A stretch of DNA of 64,000 bases from Mesorhizobium sp. WSM4904 (GTDB lineage Bacteria > Pseudomonadota > Alphaproteobacteria > Rhizobiales > Rhizobiaceae). Below the pieces are notes generated by a model. The model saw only the letters and a list, made by a program, of their open reading frames with translations. It did no database searches and was not told where the DNA came from. Every line of letters starts with the position of its first letter. The first letter of the stretch is position 1. The stretch covers positions 4,101,001 to 4,165,000 of the forward strand of contig NZ_CP121354.1 in the NCBI RefSeq assembly GCF_029674545.1, given 5' to 3'. Position numbers and translations under genes: made by a program. Below are positions 24,301-33,546 of this stretch, one piece after another.

Positions 24301-25077
24301 CTTGAGGAAGCTCATCAGGCCGGACGAGCGGCCGCCGCCGGAGAGCTTCTCGCCTTCGCCGCGCAGCATGGAGAAATTCGAGCCGGTGCCGGAGCCGTAT
24401 TTGAACAGGCGCGCCTCACGCACCCACAGGTCCATGATGCCGCCCTCGTTGACGAGGTCGTCCTGCACGCTCTGGATGAAGCAGGCATGAGGCTGCGGAT
24501 GCTCGTAGGCGGACTTCGACTTGGTCAGCTTGCCGGTGAAGGGATCGACATAGAAGTGGCCCTGGCTCGGGCCGTCGATGCCGTAGGCCCAGTGCAGGCC
24601 GGTGTTGAACCATTGCGGCGAGTTCGGCGCCACGCGCTGGGTGGCCAGCATATAGGCGAGCTCGTCGCGGAAGGCGCGCGCATCTTCCTCCGATTTGAAG
24701 TAGCCGCCCTTCCAGCCCCAATAGGTCCAGGTGCCGGACAGCCGGTCGAAGACCTGGCGGGCGTCGGTTTCCGAACCATAACGCTCGGCTTCGGGGAGCT
24801 TGGCAAGTTCGGCCTCGTCGGCAACCGAGCGCCACAGGAAGGAGGGGACATCATTCTCCTCGACCTTCTTCAGGCGCGCCGGCACGCCGGCCTTGCGGAA
24901 ATACTTTTGCGCCAGGATGTCGGCCGCGACCTGGCTGAACTGCGCCGGCACGTCGATGTTGTCGAGGCGGAACACCACCGAGCCGTCGGGATTCTTGATC
25001 TCCGACAGGGCCTTGCGGAATTCGATCTCCGCATAGGCAGACTTTTCTGGCTTGGTGAAGCGACGCTCGATGCGCAT
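21301..25077 (-). CDS. nrdJ: Adenosylcobalamin-dependent (class II) ribonucleotide reductase
   Basis: A 1258-residue class II ribonucleotide reductase, making deoxyribonucleotides with an adenosylcobalamin radical and no oxygen requirement. Visible motifs are [36 protein letters not shown] in the active site, the segment [17 protein letters not shown], and the C-terminal cysteines CSECH...CEKCDTCGS that re-reduce the enzyme. Length is normal for the long alphaproteobacterial type. Regulation by NrdR is suggested by boxes at 25312-25356. An odd insert around residues 1135-1145 ([11 protein letters not shown]) is encoded by DNA that looks like the 3' end of a tRNA gene. A 234-nt leader precedes the gene. 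Confidence 0.96.
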   Translation of the reverse strand: MRIERRFTKPEKSAYAEIEFRKALSEIKNPDGSVVFRLDNIDVPAQFSQVAADILAQKYFRKAGVPARLKKVEENDVPSFLWRSVADEAELAKLPEAERYGSETDARQVFDRLSGTWTYWGWKGGYFKSEEDARAFRDELAYMLATQRVAPNSPQWFNTGLHWAYGIDGPSQGHFYVDPFTGKLTKSKSAYEHPQPHACFIQSVQDDLVNEGGIMDLWVREARLFKYGSGTGSNFSMLRGEGEKLSGGGRSSGLMSFLKIGDRAAGAIKSGGTTRRAAKMVIVDADHPDIEEFIDWKVNEEQKVASLVTGSKIVKKHLEAIMKACVNCEGNGDDCFDPALNTALKREIKAAKKDAVPENYIYRVIQFARQGYTSMSFKTYDTDWDSDAYLTVSGQNSNNSVSLKDNFLRAVEADGDWQLTARKDGKVLKTLKARDLWEKIGYAAWASADPGLHFNTTMNDWHTCASAGAIRASNPCSEYMFLDDTACNLASINLLPYRKEDGTIDIAAYEHTVRLWTVVLEISVMMAQFPSKEIAKLSYDYRTLGLGYANIGGLLMTSGIPYDSDEGRAICAALTAIMTGVAYSTSAEMASELGAFPDYDRNAQNMLRVMRNHRRAAYGDKDGYEKLAVNPVPLVAADLKQQALAEHARAAWDRAIELGEEHGYRNAQATVIAPTGTIGLVMDCDTTGIEPDFALVKFKKLAGGGYFKIINRAVPEALRTLGYSESQIAEIEAYAVGHGNLNQAPGINPSTLKAKGFTDEKIAALNAALKSAFDIKFVFNQWTLGADWVKETLGFTDEQLSDVSFEMLPALGFTRKDIDAANIHVCGAMTLEGAPFLKAEHLSVFDCASPCGKIGKRSLSIQSHILMMAAAQPFISGAISKTINMPNEATVEDAKNAYMLSWKLALKANALYRDGSKLSQPLNASLLADDDEDEDEVVEQLIAAPAAQRAVQVTEKIVERVVERLYRDREKLPNRRKGYTQKAVVGGHKVYLRTGEFDDGRLGEIFIDMHKEGAAFRAMMNNFAIAISLGLQYGVPLDEYVEAFTFTKFEPAGMVQGNDAIKNATSILDYVFRELAVSYLGRHDLAHVDQSDFDKTALGRGITEGKATPFSKGLYRGASPVKLVSGIGSDPKGFGGGSNPSSATTPARAAFAGSNVLALKPASDEALAYKRDYEERARELAEEMVEEEAEAAGSAEALFTDAAANEAAEAKKLAATRRQQSLLQGYTGNECSECHNFTMVRNGTCEKCDTCGSTSGCS
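21646..21673 (-). other. tRNA 3'-end-like segment inside nrdJ
   Basis: On the minus strand these 28 bases read like a T-arm (GGGGG, loop TTCAAAT, CCCTC) followed by an acceptor strand CTCCGCT, the discriminator A and CCA. All arm lengths are canonical. It is in frame within nrdJ and codes for a glycine/serine linker. Confidence 0.5.
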
Positions 25078-25311
25078 TGGTCCGGTCCCTTTTGTCTATA
25101 TATAGCGCTTTTCCCCAGGGATTTCTGCCCCACAGAGTGAAAAGCGCGCTCCGCCGTTTGCCGGCATTGCGAGCAGCGCCGGCACTCTCCTCGTCGCGGG
25201 TGCCGGCATGCAGACGACAGCACGTCTTCCCAGGCATTTGCCCAGGCTGCAGACCGACCCGCGGGTCCCTAAACTGAAACTTTGGTCGATTCCCTCGCTC
25301 GAGGGAGGTTC

Positions 25312-25356
25312 ACACTATCTAGGGTCGAGCCTGCCTGCAAACACTAAATATAGTGT
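25312..25356 (-). promoter_or_regulatory. Pair of NrdR-type boxes upstream of nrdJ
   Basis: ACACTAAATATAGTGT at 25341-25356 fits the NrdR consensus ACAC-WATATMTW-GTGT closely. A second, weaker site starts at 25312 (ACACTATCTAGGGTCG), 29 bases away; NrdR boxes usually occur as pairs about three helical turns apart. They overlap a possible minus-strand promoter, TTGCAG-N17-TAGTGT. A further core match CTATATATAG lies at 25096-25105, 20 nt from the start codon. Confidence 0.75.
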
Positions 25357-25612
25357 TAACAGATCATTTTTTCCAGGCCGACAATTCTCCCTTTTGCCAC
25401 CCAAGCCCCAACATTCCCAACGCTTCCGCCGGCCTCGTGAACGGCGGAAATGTGGGCAAAACGCACAAAATCCGGGAAAAAAGACCGGCCTCTGAACTCT
25501 CCGGTCACGCCCGCAAACAGGAGCGCATGGCCTATAAAAAGCGACTCGTTCTGACCCGTCAAGGATTCGTTTTTGTAGCTTTTGTGACCCCCAATATCTT
25601 GTGTGTCGCATA

Positions 25613-25621
25613 TGTGGATAA
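25613..25621. promoter_or_regulatory. Single DnaA box
   Basis: TGTGGATAA is a perfect match to the DnaA 9-mer. It is isolated, so it is not an origin. It could be a regulatory site or chance. Confidence 0.3.
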
Positions 25622-25838
25622 CGGGGACAGAAAACCGGCGCAGTGAGACTCGCTCCGGACGCGTTCAAAGCCGGCTACTTGCCGCGATCGTCGCGCGCTC
25701 CCGCAACCAGTCGAACGCGCCAGCGCATTTCTATCCACCCAAGACCCGCCGGCGCCTCGGCGCGATCCATTTCGGCTGCCGAAAGACCTTGACGGCCGGA
25801 TACCGCAATGCACTTATTAGTCCGTAACTAAGATATAA

Positions 25839-25856
25839 ATTCCACAAATATGGAAT
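25839..25856. promoter_or_regulatory. ATTCCA-N6-TGGAAT operator upstream of the peptide ABC operon
   Basis: Perfect inverted repeat with 6-base spacer, overlapping a TATAAA-like -10 region and ending 17 nt before the first start codon. Shape and spacing suit IclR-family regulators; an IclR gene closes the same operon (32608-33429). Confidence 0.6.
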
Positions 25857-25873
25857 AATGGAAGGGAACCAAG

Positions 25874-27412
25874 ATGAAGCGCTTCGTGAAAATCGCTGCT
25901 TCGCTCGCCGCGCTTGTGCTCTCGGCAACGGGCACTGCCTGGGCCGAGCCCGCCAAAGGCGGCGTTATCGATGTAGCCACGATCGGCGAGCCGCCGACAC
26001 TCGACCCAATGGCGTCCACGGCCGATCTCGTCGGCATCGTCACCCAGCACGTTTATGAGACGCTTTACACTTTCGACAAGGATTGGGGCATCACCCCGCT
26101 TCTCGCTGCCGACATGCCGCAGATTTCGCCCGACGGCCTCGTCTACACGATCAAGCTGAGGACAGGCGTGAAGTTCCACGACGGCAGCGACATGAATTCC
26201 ACCGACGTCGTCGCGTCGCTGCAGCGCTGGATGAAGGTCGCCACCCGCGGCAAGCAGGCCGCCGAAGTGATCGCCTCGGTCGACAAGGTCGACGACAACA
26301 CGGTCAAGATCACGCTCAAGAAACCCTTCGCTCCGTTGTTGGCGCTGCTGTCGCTGAACAACGCCGCCGCCATCATCATTCCGTCCGAGAATGCGGGGCA
26401 GGATCCGCTGACCAGCTTTGTCGGCACCGGGCCCTATATGCTGAAGGACCGCAAGCCCGACCAGTTCATCCAGCTTGCCCGCTTCGACGGCTACAAATCG
26501 CGCGACGGCGAGCCGAACGGCTATGGCGGCGCCAGAAAGCAGTATCTCGACGAGATCCGCTTCGTGCCGGTTCCCGATGCAAACACCCGCGTGGAAGGAG
26601 CGGTCGCCGGCCAGTTCGCCTATGTCGATTCGCTTCCGGTCGAATCCTTCGACAAGATCTCCGGCGGCAAGACCGCGCCCGTCATCCTGAAACCCTTCGG
26701 TTGGCCGGTTTTCGTCCTCAACACCAAGCAGGGACTGAACAGCGACATCCGCGTCCGCAAGGCGATCCAGGCAGCACTCGCGCCCAACGACATGCTGCTC
26801 GCGGCCTTCGGTTCCAAGGATTTCTTCGCCGCCGACGGCGCGCTCTATCCTGAAGGCTATGCCTGGCACACCGATGCCGGCGCCGAAGCCTACAAACCTG
26901 ACGGCGATACGGAAGCCGCCGCTGCCCTGCTCAAGGAAGCCGGCTATGACGGCAAGCCGCTGCGCATCCTCACCAGCCGCCAGTACGAGTTCCATTACAA
27001 GATGGCGCAGGTCGCCGCGGAATATCTCAAGGCCGCCGGCTTCCAGGTCCAGCTCGACGTCGTCGAGTGGGCGACGCTGACCAAGAACCGCACCGATCCG
27101 GCACTCTGGGACATCTACATCACCCACAGCCCCTTCCTGCCCGAGCCGTCGCTGACCGGCATCATGTCGGACTCTTCGCCCGGATGGTGGGTTTCCGACC
27201 GCAAGCACAAGGTGCTCGGCGCCTTCAATGCCGAGCCCGATCCGACCAAGCGCGTCGCGCTGTTCGCGGATGTCCAAAAGGCGGTCCTCGACGAGGTGCC
27301 GGCGGTCAAGATCGGCGACTTCAACGCCTTGGCCGCCCAGGCGCCGACGCTCAAAGGCGTGACGCCCGCGCCATGGCCTTATTTCTGGAACGCCTATCTG
27401 GAAGGCAAATAA
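25874..27412 (+). CDS. ABC transporter substrate-binding protein, oligopeptide family
   Basis: A 512-residue periplasmic binding protein (SBP_bac_5 family) for dipeptides, oligopeptides or similar solutes. The signal peptide MKRFVKIAASLAALVLSATG is cleaved after AWA. Family marks include GGVIDVATIGEPPTLDPMAS, the YTIKLRTGVKFHDGSDMNSTD motif and FVGTGPYML. It is the first gene of the operon and has an IclR-type palindrome in front. A strong hairpin (27455-27482) downstream should keep its mRNA more abundant than that of the membrane genes. Confidence 0.92.
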   Translation: MKRFVKIAASLAALVLSATGTAWAEPAKGGVIDVATIGEPPTLDPMASTADLVGIVTQHVYETLYTFDKDWGITPLLAADMPQISPDGLVYTIKLRTGVKFHDGSDMNSTDVVASLQRWMKVATRGKQAAEVIASVDKVDDNTVKITLKKPFAPLLALLSLNNAAAIIIPSENAGQDPLTSFVGTGPYMLKDRKPDQFIQLARFDGYKSRDGEPNGYGGARKQYLDEIRFVPVPDANTRVEGAVAGQFAYVDSLPVESFDKISGGKTAPVILKPFGWPVFVLNTKQGLNSDIRVRKAIQAALAPNDMLLAAFGSKDFFAADGALYPEGYAWHTDAGAEAYKPDGDTEAAAALLKEAGYDGKPLRILTSRQYEFHYKMAQVAAEYLKAAGFQVQLDVVEWATLTKNRTDPALWDIYITHSPFLPEPSLTGIMSDSSPGWWVSDRKHKVLGAFNAEPDPTKRVALFADVQKAVLDEVPAVKIGDFNALAAQAPTLKGVTPAPWPYFWNAYLEGK

Positions 27413-27454
27413 GTTCCTCCCGCCTGTCCCGTGCGCAACCGGGGCAGGCAAAAC

Positions 27455-27482
27455 GGGCGCCGGCCAGTCAAGGCCGGCGCCC
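27455..27482 (+). promoter_or_regulatory. Intercistronic stem-loop after the binding-protein gene
   Basis: Eleven-base perfect stem GGGCGCCGGCC and GGCCGGCGCCC with loop AGTCAA and no T-run. It is placed between the binding protein and permease genes, where such structures commonly protect the upstream mRNA and lower downstream expression. Confidence 0.65.
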
Positions 27483-27517
27483 GAGAACGCTTCGATGAAC
27501 CACCGAAGAGAACGCCA

Positions 27518-28459
27518 ATGCTGCGCTCGATCCTCAACAGGCTTCTCGGCATGATCGTCGTGATGGCGCTGGTCGTCACCATCGTGTTCGTCATCGTGCG
27601 CGTGACGCCGGGCGATCCGGCCGCGGTGATGCTCGGGCCGGAAGCGTCCGCGGCCGACATCGCCGCGCTGCGCTCCAGGCTCGGACTCGACGGCTCGATC
27701 CCGGAGCAGTTCGGGCGCTACGTCCTTGGCGTCGTCCAAGGCGATTTCGGCCAGTCGATCTTCCTCAACGAGCCGGTGACGACGGCGCTCGCCCAGCGCG
27801 CGGAGCCGACCTTCTTCCTCACCGTCTTCTCGCTGCTCATCGCAACGCTGATCGCCTTGCCGGTCGGCATCCTGGCCGCCTACAAGCGCGGCTCGATCTT
27901 CGACCAGGCGACCACCACCGTCGCCATGTTCGCGGCGAGCGTGCCGAGCTTCTGGCTGGGCCTGCTGTTCATCCAGTTCTTCGCCGTCAGGCTCGGCTGG
28001 TTCGACACCTCGGGCTATGGCGGGCCGGGCGCGTCCTTCGCCGTCAGGCTGAACCACCTGGTGCTGCCGGCGCTGGCGCTCGGTCTCGTCAGTTCGGCGC
28101 TGATCACCCGCTTCACCCGCGCCTCGATGCTCGACGTGCTCAACGACGATTATGTGCGCACGGCGCGCTCAAAAGGCATGAGCGAATGGCGCGTGGTGCT
28201 TAAGCACGCCTTCAAGAACGCACTGATCCCGATCATCACCGTCATCGGGCTTACCGCCGCGCTGCTCATCTCCGGCGCGGTGGTGACCGAAACGGTGTTC
28301 GGCCTGCCGGGCGTCGGCAGCCTTGTCGTGTCGGCGGTGCTCAGGCGCGACTATCCCGTCATCCAGGGCGCGCTGCTGGTCATTGCCGGCCTCTACGTGC
28401 TGGTCAATTTCGCCATCGACATGCTCTATCTCGTCGTCGACCCGAGGGTTCGCTACTGA
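27518..28459 (+). CDS. ABC transporter permease, DppB type
   Basis: A 313-residue inner-membrane permease. It starts MLRSILNRLLGMIVVMALVV and contains the typical periplasmic loop (VRVTPGDPAAVMLGPEAS), six hydrophobic helices and the EAA-type cytoplasmic loop (YVRTARSKGMSEWRVVLKHAFKNAL). It pairs with the DppC-type permease that begins within its stop codon (TGATG). ATG at 27518 follows AAGAGAA. Part of the dipeptide/oligopeptide importer. Confidence 0.93.
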   Translation: MLRSILNRLLGMIVVMALVVTIVFVIVRVTPGDPAAVMLGPEASAADIAALRSRLGLDGSIPEQFGRYVLGVVQGDFGQSIFLNEPVTTALAQRAEPTFFLTVFSLLIATLIALPVGILAAYKRGSIFDQATTTVAMFAASVPSFWLGLLFIQFFAVRLGWFDTSGYGGPGASFAVRLNHLVLPALALGLVSSALITRFTRASMLDVLNDDYVRTARSKGMSEWRVVLKHAFKNALIPIITVIGLTAALLISGAVVTETVFGLPGVGSLVVSAVLRRDYPVIQGALLVIAGLYVLVNFAIDMLYLVVDPRVRY

Positions 28460-29322
28460 TGGCCTCGATCTCCGTCCCGCTTCATTCCGAACCCAATATC
28501 CTGTCGCGGCTGATCGGCCGGCCGACCTCGGCCATCGGCCTGATCGTGCTGGCGATCATCGTTGCTGCCGCCGTCTTGGCGCCCGTCATCGCGCCCTATG
28601 CGCCGTCGAAGCTCTCGATCGCCAGCCGGCTGCATGCGCCGAGCCTCGATCACCTGTTCGGCACCGACGATCTCGGCCGCGACGTGTTCACCCGCATGCT
28701 CTATGCCGCGCGCACCTCGCTCAGCGTCGGCTTCGCGGTGGTCATCCTCTCATCGATCATCGGCACGTTTTTGGGGCTGACCGCGGGCTATTTCAAACGG
28801 CTCGACACGCCGGTATCGCGGCTGATCGATGCCATGATGGCCTTCCCGGACATCCTGCTGGCGATTGCGCTGGTCGCGGCGCTCGGCGCGACCGCGACCA
28901 ACGTCGTGGTGGCGCTCGGCATCGTCTATGCCCCGAGGATCGCCCGCGTCGTGCGGGCCTCGACACTGGTCATCCGCGAGCTTCCCTATGTGGAGGCGGC
29001 GCGGGCTCTGGGCGTGCCGACGCCGATCATCCTGATCCGCCATGTGCTGCGCAACGTCACCTCGCCGCTCCTGGTGCAGGGCACCTTCATCTTCGCCAAT
29101 GCCATCCTGGCGGAGGCCGGCCTGTCTTTTCTCGGCGTCGGCATTTCGCCCGACATTCCGACCTGGGGCACGATGATCGCCACCGGCCGCCAATACATGG
29201 ACCAGGCCGGTTGGGTGATGATGTTTCCCGGCGCCGCGATCGTCGTGACGGTGCTGTCGCTGCAGCTTCTCGGCGACGGGCTGCGCGACCTTCTCGATCC
29301 ACGTCTCGCCAAGGATATCTGA
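28459..29322 (+). CDS. ABC transporter permease, DppC type
   Basis: A 287-residue partner permease. The N-terminus (SRLIGRPTSAIGLIVLAIIV) is followed by HLFGTDDLGRDVFTRMLYAARTSL, the hallmark of DppC/OppC proteins, and the EAA loop YVEAARALGVPTPIILIRHV. The start overlaps the previous stop by one base, and its own stop overlaps the amidohydrolase start the same way, so the three are coupled. Confidence 0.93.
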   Translation: MASISVPLHSEPNILSRLIGRPTSAIGLIVLAIIVAAAVLAPVIAPYAPSKLSIASRLHAPSLDHLFGTDDLGRDVFTRMLYAARTSLSVGFAVVILSSIIGTFLGLTAGYFKRLDTPVSRLIDAMMAFPDILLAIALVAALGATATNVVVALGIVYAPRIARVVRASTLVIRELPYVEAARALGVPTPIILIRHVLRNVTSPLLVQGTFIFANAILAEAGLSFLGVGISPDIPTWGTMIATGRQYMDQAGWVMMFPGAAIVVTVLSLQLLGDGLRDLLDPRLAKDI

Positions 29323-30542
29323 TGTTTGCCAATCGCTTCCCCAAGGCCGACCGGCCGCTGCTGATCAAGGGCGCCAAACCCGTGGGGTTCGGCGGCGGCT
29401 TCGAGCAGCCGATCGACGTGATGATCGACGAGCAAGGCCGCATCGCCGAAACCTCGTCGGCGATTGCCGCCGGCGATGACGTCAAGGTGGTCTACGCCAA
29501 GGGCGCTTTTCTGTCGCCGGGCTGGACCGACCTGCATGTCCATGTCTGGTATGGCGGCACCGACATTTCGCTGCGCCCCGAACAATGCGGCGCCGCGCGC
29601 GGCGTCACCACGATGGTCGACGCCGGCTCGGCCGGCGAGGCTAATTTCCACGGCTTTCGCGAGTTCATCATCGAGCCCGCGAAGGAGAACGTCTACGCCT
29701 TCCTGAACATCGGCTCAATCGGCCTTGTCGCCTGCAACCGCGTCAGCGAGCTGATCGACATGCGCTCGATCGATTTCGACCGGACGATCGCCACTGTCGA
29801 GGCCAATCGCGACGTCATCATCGGGCTGAAGGTCCGCGCCAGCCACGTCATTACCGGCGCCTGGGACCTGACGCCGGTGCGGCTGGCCAAGAAGCTCGGC
29901 CGCATCCTGAAGCTGCCGATCATGGTGCATGTCGGCGAACCGCCGCCGCTCTATGACGATGTGCTCGGCCTCCTGAGCGAGGGCGACATCGTCACCCACT
30001 GCTTCAACGGCAAGGCCGGCGGCTCGATCATCGAGGATGACGACCTCTACCGGCTTGCCGAACAGGCGGCGGCGCGCGGCATCGTGCTCGACGTCGGCCA
30101 TGGCGGCGCCTCTTTCTCCTTCGACGTCGCCAGGGCCGCGCTCGAGCGGGGCCTGCCGCCGGCGACCATCTCGACCGATCTCCACAACCGTTCGCTCGAC
30201 GGCTCGGTCTGGGACATGGCCACGACCATGTCGAAACTGCTGTCGCTTGGCATGAAGTTCGAGGACGTGGTGGCGGCGTCGACGACGGCTCCGAGGCGCG
30301 CCATCCGCCTGCCGATCGAAGGGCTGCTGGAGAAAGGCAAGCCGGCGGAATTCACGCTGTTCGACCTCGTCGACGCCGATCTCACGGTGCGCGACTCACA
30401 GGGCGCTTTGAGCACGCTGCGTCGGCTGTTCGAACCGCGCCACGCCATCCTAGGCGCAGAGGCTATTGACGCGCATCGTCATGTGCCGGCGCAAGGCGAG
30501 GGTGGTTCCCACGTCTGTCCGCATTGCGGGTGGAAATCATGA
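29322..30542 (+). CDS. Amidohydrolase/deacetylase-like metallohydrolase
   Basis: A 406-residue member of the amidohydrolase superfamily with a dihydroorotase-like TIM barrel. Metal-binding HVHVWYGG lies at about residue 67, a likely carbamylated Lys in GLKVRASHV at about 170, His in MVHVGEPPP and VTHCFNG, and Asp in ISTDLHNR. It most resembles the amidohydrolase/deacetylase family of unknown exact substrate. The C-terminus [10 protein letters not shown] has an unusual CxxC pair. Its position inside a peptide-type ABC operon suggests that it hydrolyses the imported solute, perhaps an N-acyl amino acid or cyclic amide. Coupled by overlap to both neighbours. Confidence 0.85.
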   Translation: MFANRFPKADRPLLIKGAKPVGFGGGFEQPIDVMIDEQGRIAETSSAIAAGDDVKVVYAKGAFLSPGWTDLHVHVWYGGTDISLRPEQCGAARGVTTMVDAGSAGEANFHGFREFIIEPAKENVYAFLNIGSIGLVACNRVSELIDMRSIDFDRTIATVEANRDVIIGLKVRASHVITGAWDLTPVRLAKKLGRILKLPIMVHVGEPPPLYDDVLGLLSEGDIVTHCFNGKAGGSIIEDDDLYRLAEQAAARGIVLDVGHGGASFSFDVARAALERGLPPATISTDLHNRSLDGSVWDMATTMSKLLSLGMKFEDVVAASTTAPRRAIRLPIEGLLEKGKPAEFTLFDLVDADLTVRDSQGALSTLRRLFEPRHAILGAEAIDAHRHVPAQGEGGSHVCPHCGWKS

Positions 30543-31554
30543 CCGAGCCTTTAGCCAGCGACGTCATCCTTTCGGTTCGCGATCTCAAGACCTGGTTCGT
30601 GACGCGCCGGGTGACGGCGAAGGCGGTCGATGGCGTGACCTTCGATCTGAAGCGCGGCAGGACGCTCGCGGTGGTCGGCGAATCCGGCTCCGGCAAATCC
30701 GTCACCAGCCTTTCCATCATGGGACTTTTGTCGCGGCCGGGCCGCATCGCCGGCGGCAGCATCCTGTTTCGCGACCGGCAGGAGCACGTTCACGATCTCG
30801 CCGGCTTCAGCCAGCAGCGGTTCCGCAAGCTGCGCGGCAGCGAGATCGCGATGATCTTCCAGGAGCCGATGACCAGCCTGAATCCGCTGTTCACGGTCGG
30901 CGACCAGATCGGCGAGATGATCGCGCTGCACGAGCCGGTCGACCGCAGCGAGGCGCGCAAGCGTGCGCTCGCCATGCTGAAACACGTTGAAATTCCCGAT
31001 GCGGAGTCGCGGCTGGACGATTATCCGCACCAGATGTCCGGCGGCATGCGTCAGCGGGTGATGATCGCCATGGCGCTGTCGTGCAACCCGTCGCTCTTGA
31101 TCGCCGACGAGCCGACCACGGCGCTCGACGTCACCATCCAGGCGCAGATCCTCGACCTGTTGCGCCGGCTGCAGGCCGAGATGGGCATGTCGATCCTGTT
31201 CATCACCCACAATCTTGGCGTCGTGGCCGAAATCGCCCATGACGTCGTCGTCATGTATGGCGGCCGCGTCGTCGAGCAGGCGCCGGTCAACGATCTCTTC
31301 GAGCATCAGCGTCATCCCTACACCAGGGGCCTGCTCGCCTGCACCCCGAACGCCGCGCGCGACATCGATGCCGCGGGGCAGCGCCGCGCCCTGCATTCGA
31401 TCCCGGGCAGCGTGCCGCCGATCACCAACCTGCCGCCCGGTTGCGCCTTCGAGCCGCGCTGCGACTTCGCCATCGCGCCTTGTCGGGCAGCCCCGCCGCC
31501 GTTGGTACCTGCCGGCCCACAAGGCGCATCCCGCTGTATCCGGAGCGCCGAGCT

Positions 31555-31558
<4 letters not shown>
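30539..31558 (+). CDS. ABC transporter ATP-binding protein, DppD type
   Basis: A 339-residue ATPase. Walker A is [11 protein letters not shown], the signature is [19 protein letters not shown], Walker B is [12 protein letters not shown]. The C-terminal oligopeptide-type extension contains [16 protein letters not shown] with the cysteines that bind an iron-sulfur cluster in related transporters. The start overlaps the amidohydrolase stop (ATGA). Works with the DppF-type ATPase next to it to energise import. Confidence 0.93.
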
Positions 31559-32580
<1,022 letters not shown>

Positions 32581-32607
32581 ATCATCGCGATCAACATTCG
32601 AGACCAC

Positions 32608-33429
32608 ATGACCGCCAACGTGAGAGACCAAGACCTGAGCCGCACCGAAGTCGCCGTCGAACCGCGCCGTTCACGCACCAGCGGCATCGACCGCGTGCTG
32701 CAGATCCTGGACTGCCTGCAACGGCGGGGACGCCCGGCGACCGCCTATGAGATCGCGCGCGATATCGGCGCGCCGCTGTCGACCGTCTACGTCATCGTCG
32801 ACGACATGGTCGAGAAGGAGCTTCTCGATCGCAAGGATGGCGGCCTTTTATGGCTCGGGCCGAGGCTTTATCAGTATGGGCTGACTTATGCCCGCACGCT
32901 CGACCTGCTCAATGTGGCGACGCAGGAAATGCACGAGCTCGCCCAGAGTTCGAAGGAAACCATCCAGATATGCGGTCGCGACGGCGACTATATGGTCGTC
33001 TTCGCCATGGAGGAGGGCAAGGACCATTTCCAGGTGACGTCGCGTGTGGGTACGCGCACACCACTCAACTGGACAGCGTCGGGCCGGTTGCTCGTCGGCC
33101 ACCTGCCGGAGGCGGAGCGTCTCGCCATTTTTGCCCGCTCGGCGACCGCTTCACCGACAGGACGCGCTGAAACGGACAAGCATGTACTCGCTCGCGCCTC
33201 GGCAGCCGCGCTGGCCGACGGGCTTGCGATCCAGGCCGGCGAATCGGATTTTTCGGTCGCCTGCATCGCGGCTCCGATCCGCGACAATCTCGGAGCTTGC
33301 CGGGCGACGATTTCAATCGTCGTGCCGGATGTGAAGCTCCGGCAAAAGGATCCCGATTTGACGTCGCTGGTCCGGCAAAGCGCCAGGCGTATCGAGGAGC
33401 GGCTGGGCTGGCGCCACGGAACCCCGTAA
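32608..33429 (+). CDS. IclR-family transcriptional regulator
   Basis: A 273-residue regulator with an N-terminal winged helix (GIDRVLQILDCLQRRGRPAT, then YEIARDIGAPLSTVYVIVDDM) and a C-terminal effector-binding domain (TPLNWTASGRLLVGHLP; ESDFSVACIAAPIRDN). IclR proteins usually bind inverted repeats near the promoters they control and respond to small carboxylates. It is the last gene of the importer operon, 27 nt after the DppF-type gene, and the palindrome at 25839-25856 in front of the operon is its most likely target. The effector is probably the imported solute or its product. Confidence 0.9.
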   Translation: MTANVRDQDLSRTEVAVEPRRSRTSGIDRVLQILDCLQRRGRPATAYEIARDIGAPLSTVYVIVDDMVEKELLDRKDGGLLWLGPRLYQYGLTYARTLDLLNVATQEMHELAQSSKETIQICGRDGDYMVVFAMEEGKDHFQVTSRVGTRTPLNWTASGRLLVGHLPEAERLAIFARSATASPTGRAETDKHVLARASAAALADGLAIQAGESDFSVACIAAPIRDNLGACRATISIVVPDVKLRQKDPDLTSLVRQSARRIEERLGWRHGTP

Positions 33430-33546
33430 CCGCATGGACCCGACACCCGGCCGGCAGGCTTTTCATTCCAGCTGGCTTGCACTATCTCTTGCGCTTGCGC
33501 GGGGGCGCGTCTTGTCAAGCCTAAAAGCATCCGTTACGCCCCGCTC

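Larger units (their letters stand above)
25078..25873. other. 796-bp regulatory region between nrdJ and the ABC operon
   Basis: No gene I can support. It contains NrdR-type boxes (25093-25108, 25312-25327, 25341-25356), a DnaA-box match (25613-25621), the hairpin TCCCTCG/CGAGGGA at 25291-25306 and an IclR-type palindrome at 25839-25856. A 39-codon frame starting near 25527 with a short AGGAG in front was considered and set aside. Confidence 0.6.

Noticed and set aside
22864..25140. A 758-codon open frame on the plus strand opposite nrdJ
   Set aside because: Antisense shadow of a well-supported essential gene; no recognisable domain or ribosome site.
25078..25300. Cobalamin riboswitch upstream of nrdJ
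   Set aside because: I looked for the B12 box and core helices on the minus strand and could not find them; class II enzymes are also not the usual target of repression by B12.
25527..25646. A 39-codon frame with AGGAG in front, upstream of the ABC operon
   Set aside because: Spacing to the start is too short and the peptide has no conserved-looking pattern; insufficient support.
25817..28057. A 746-codon open frame on the minus strand opposite the binding protein and permease
   Set aside because: Antisense to two clear ABC genes in high-GC DNA; composition typical of shadow frames.
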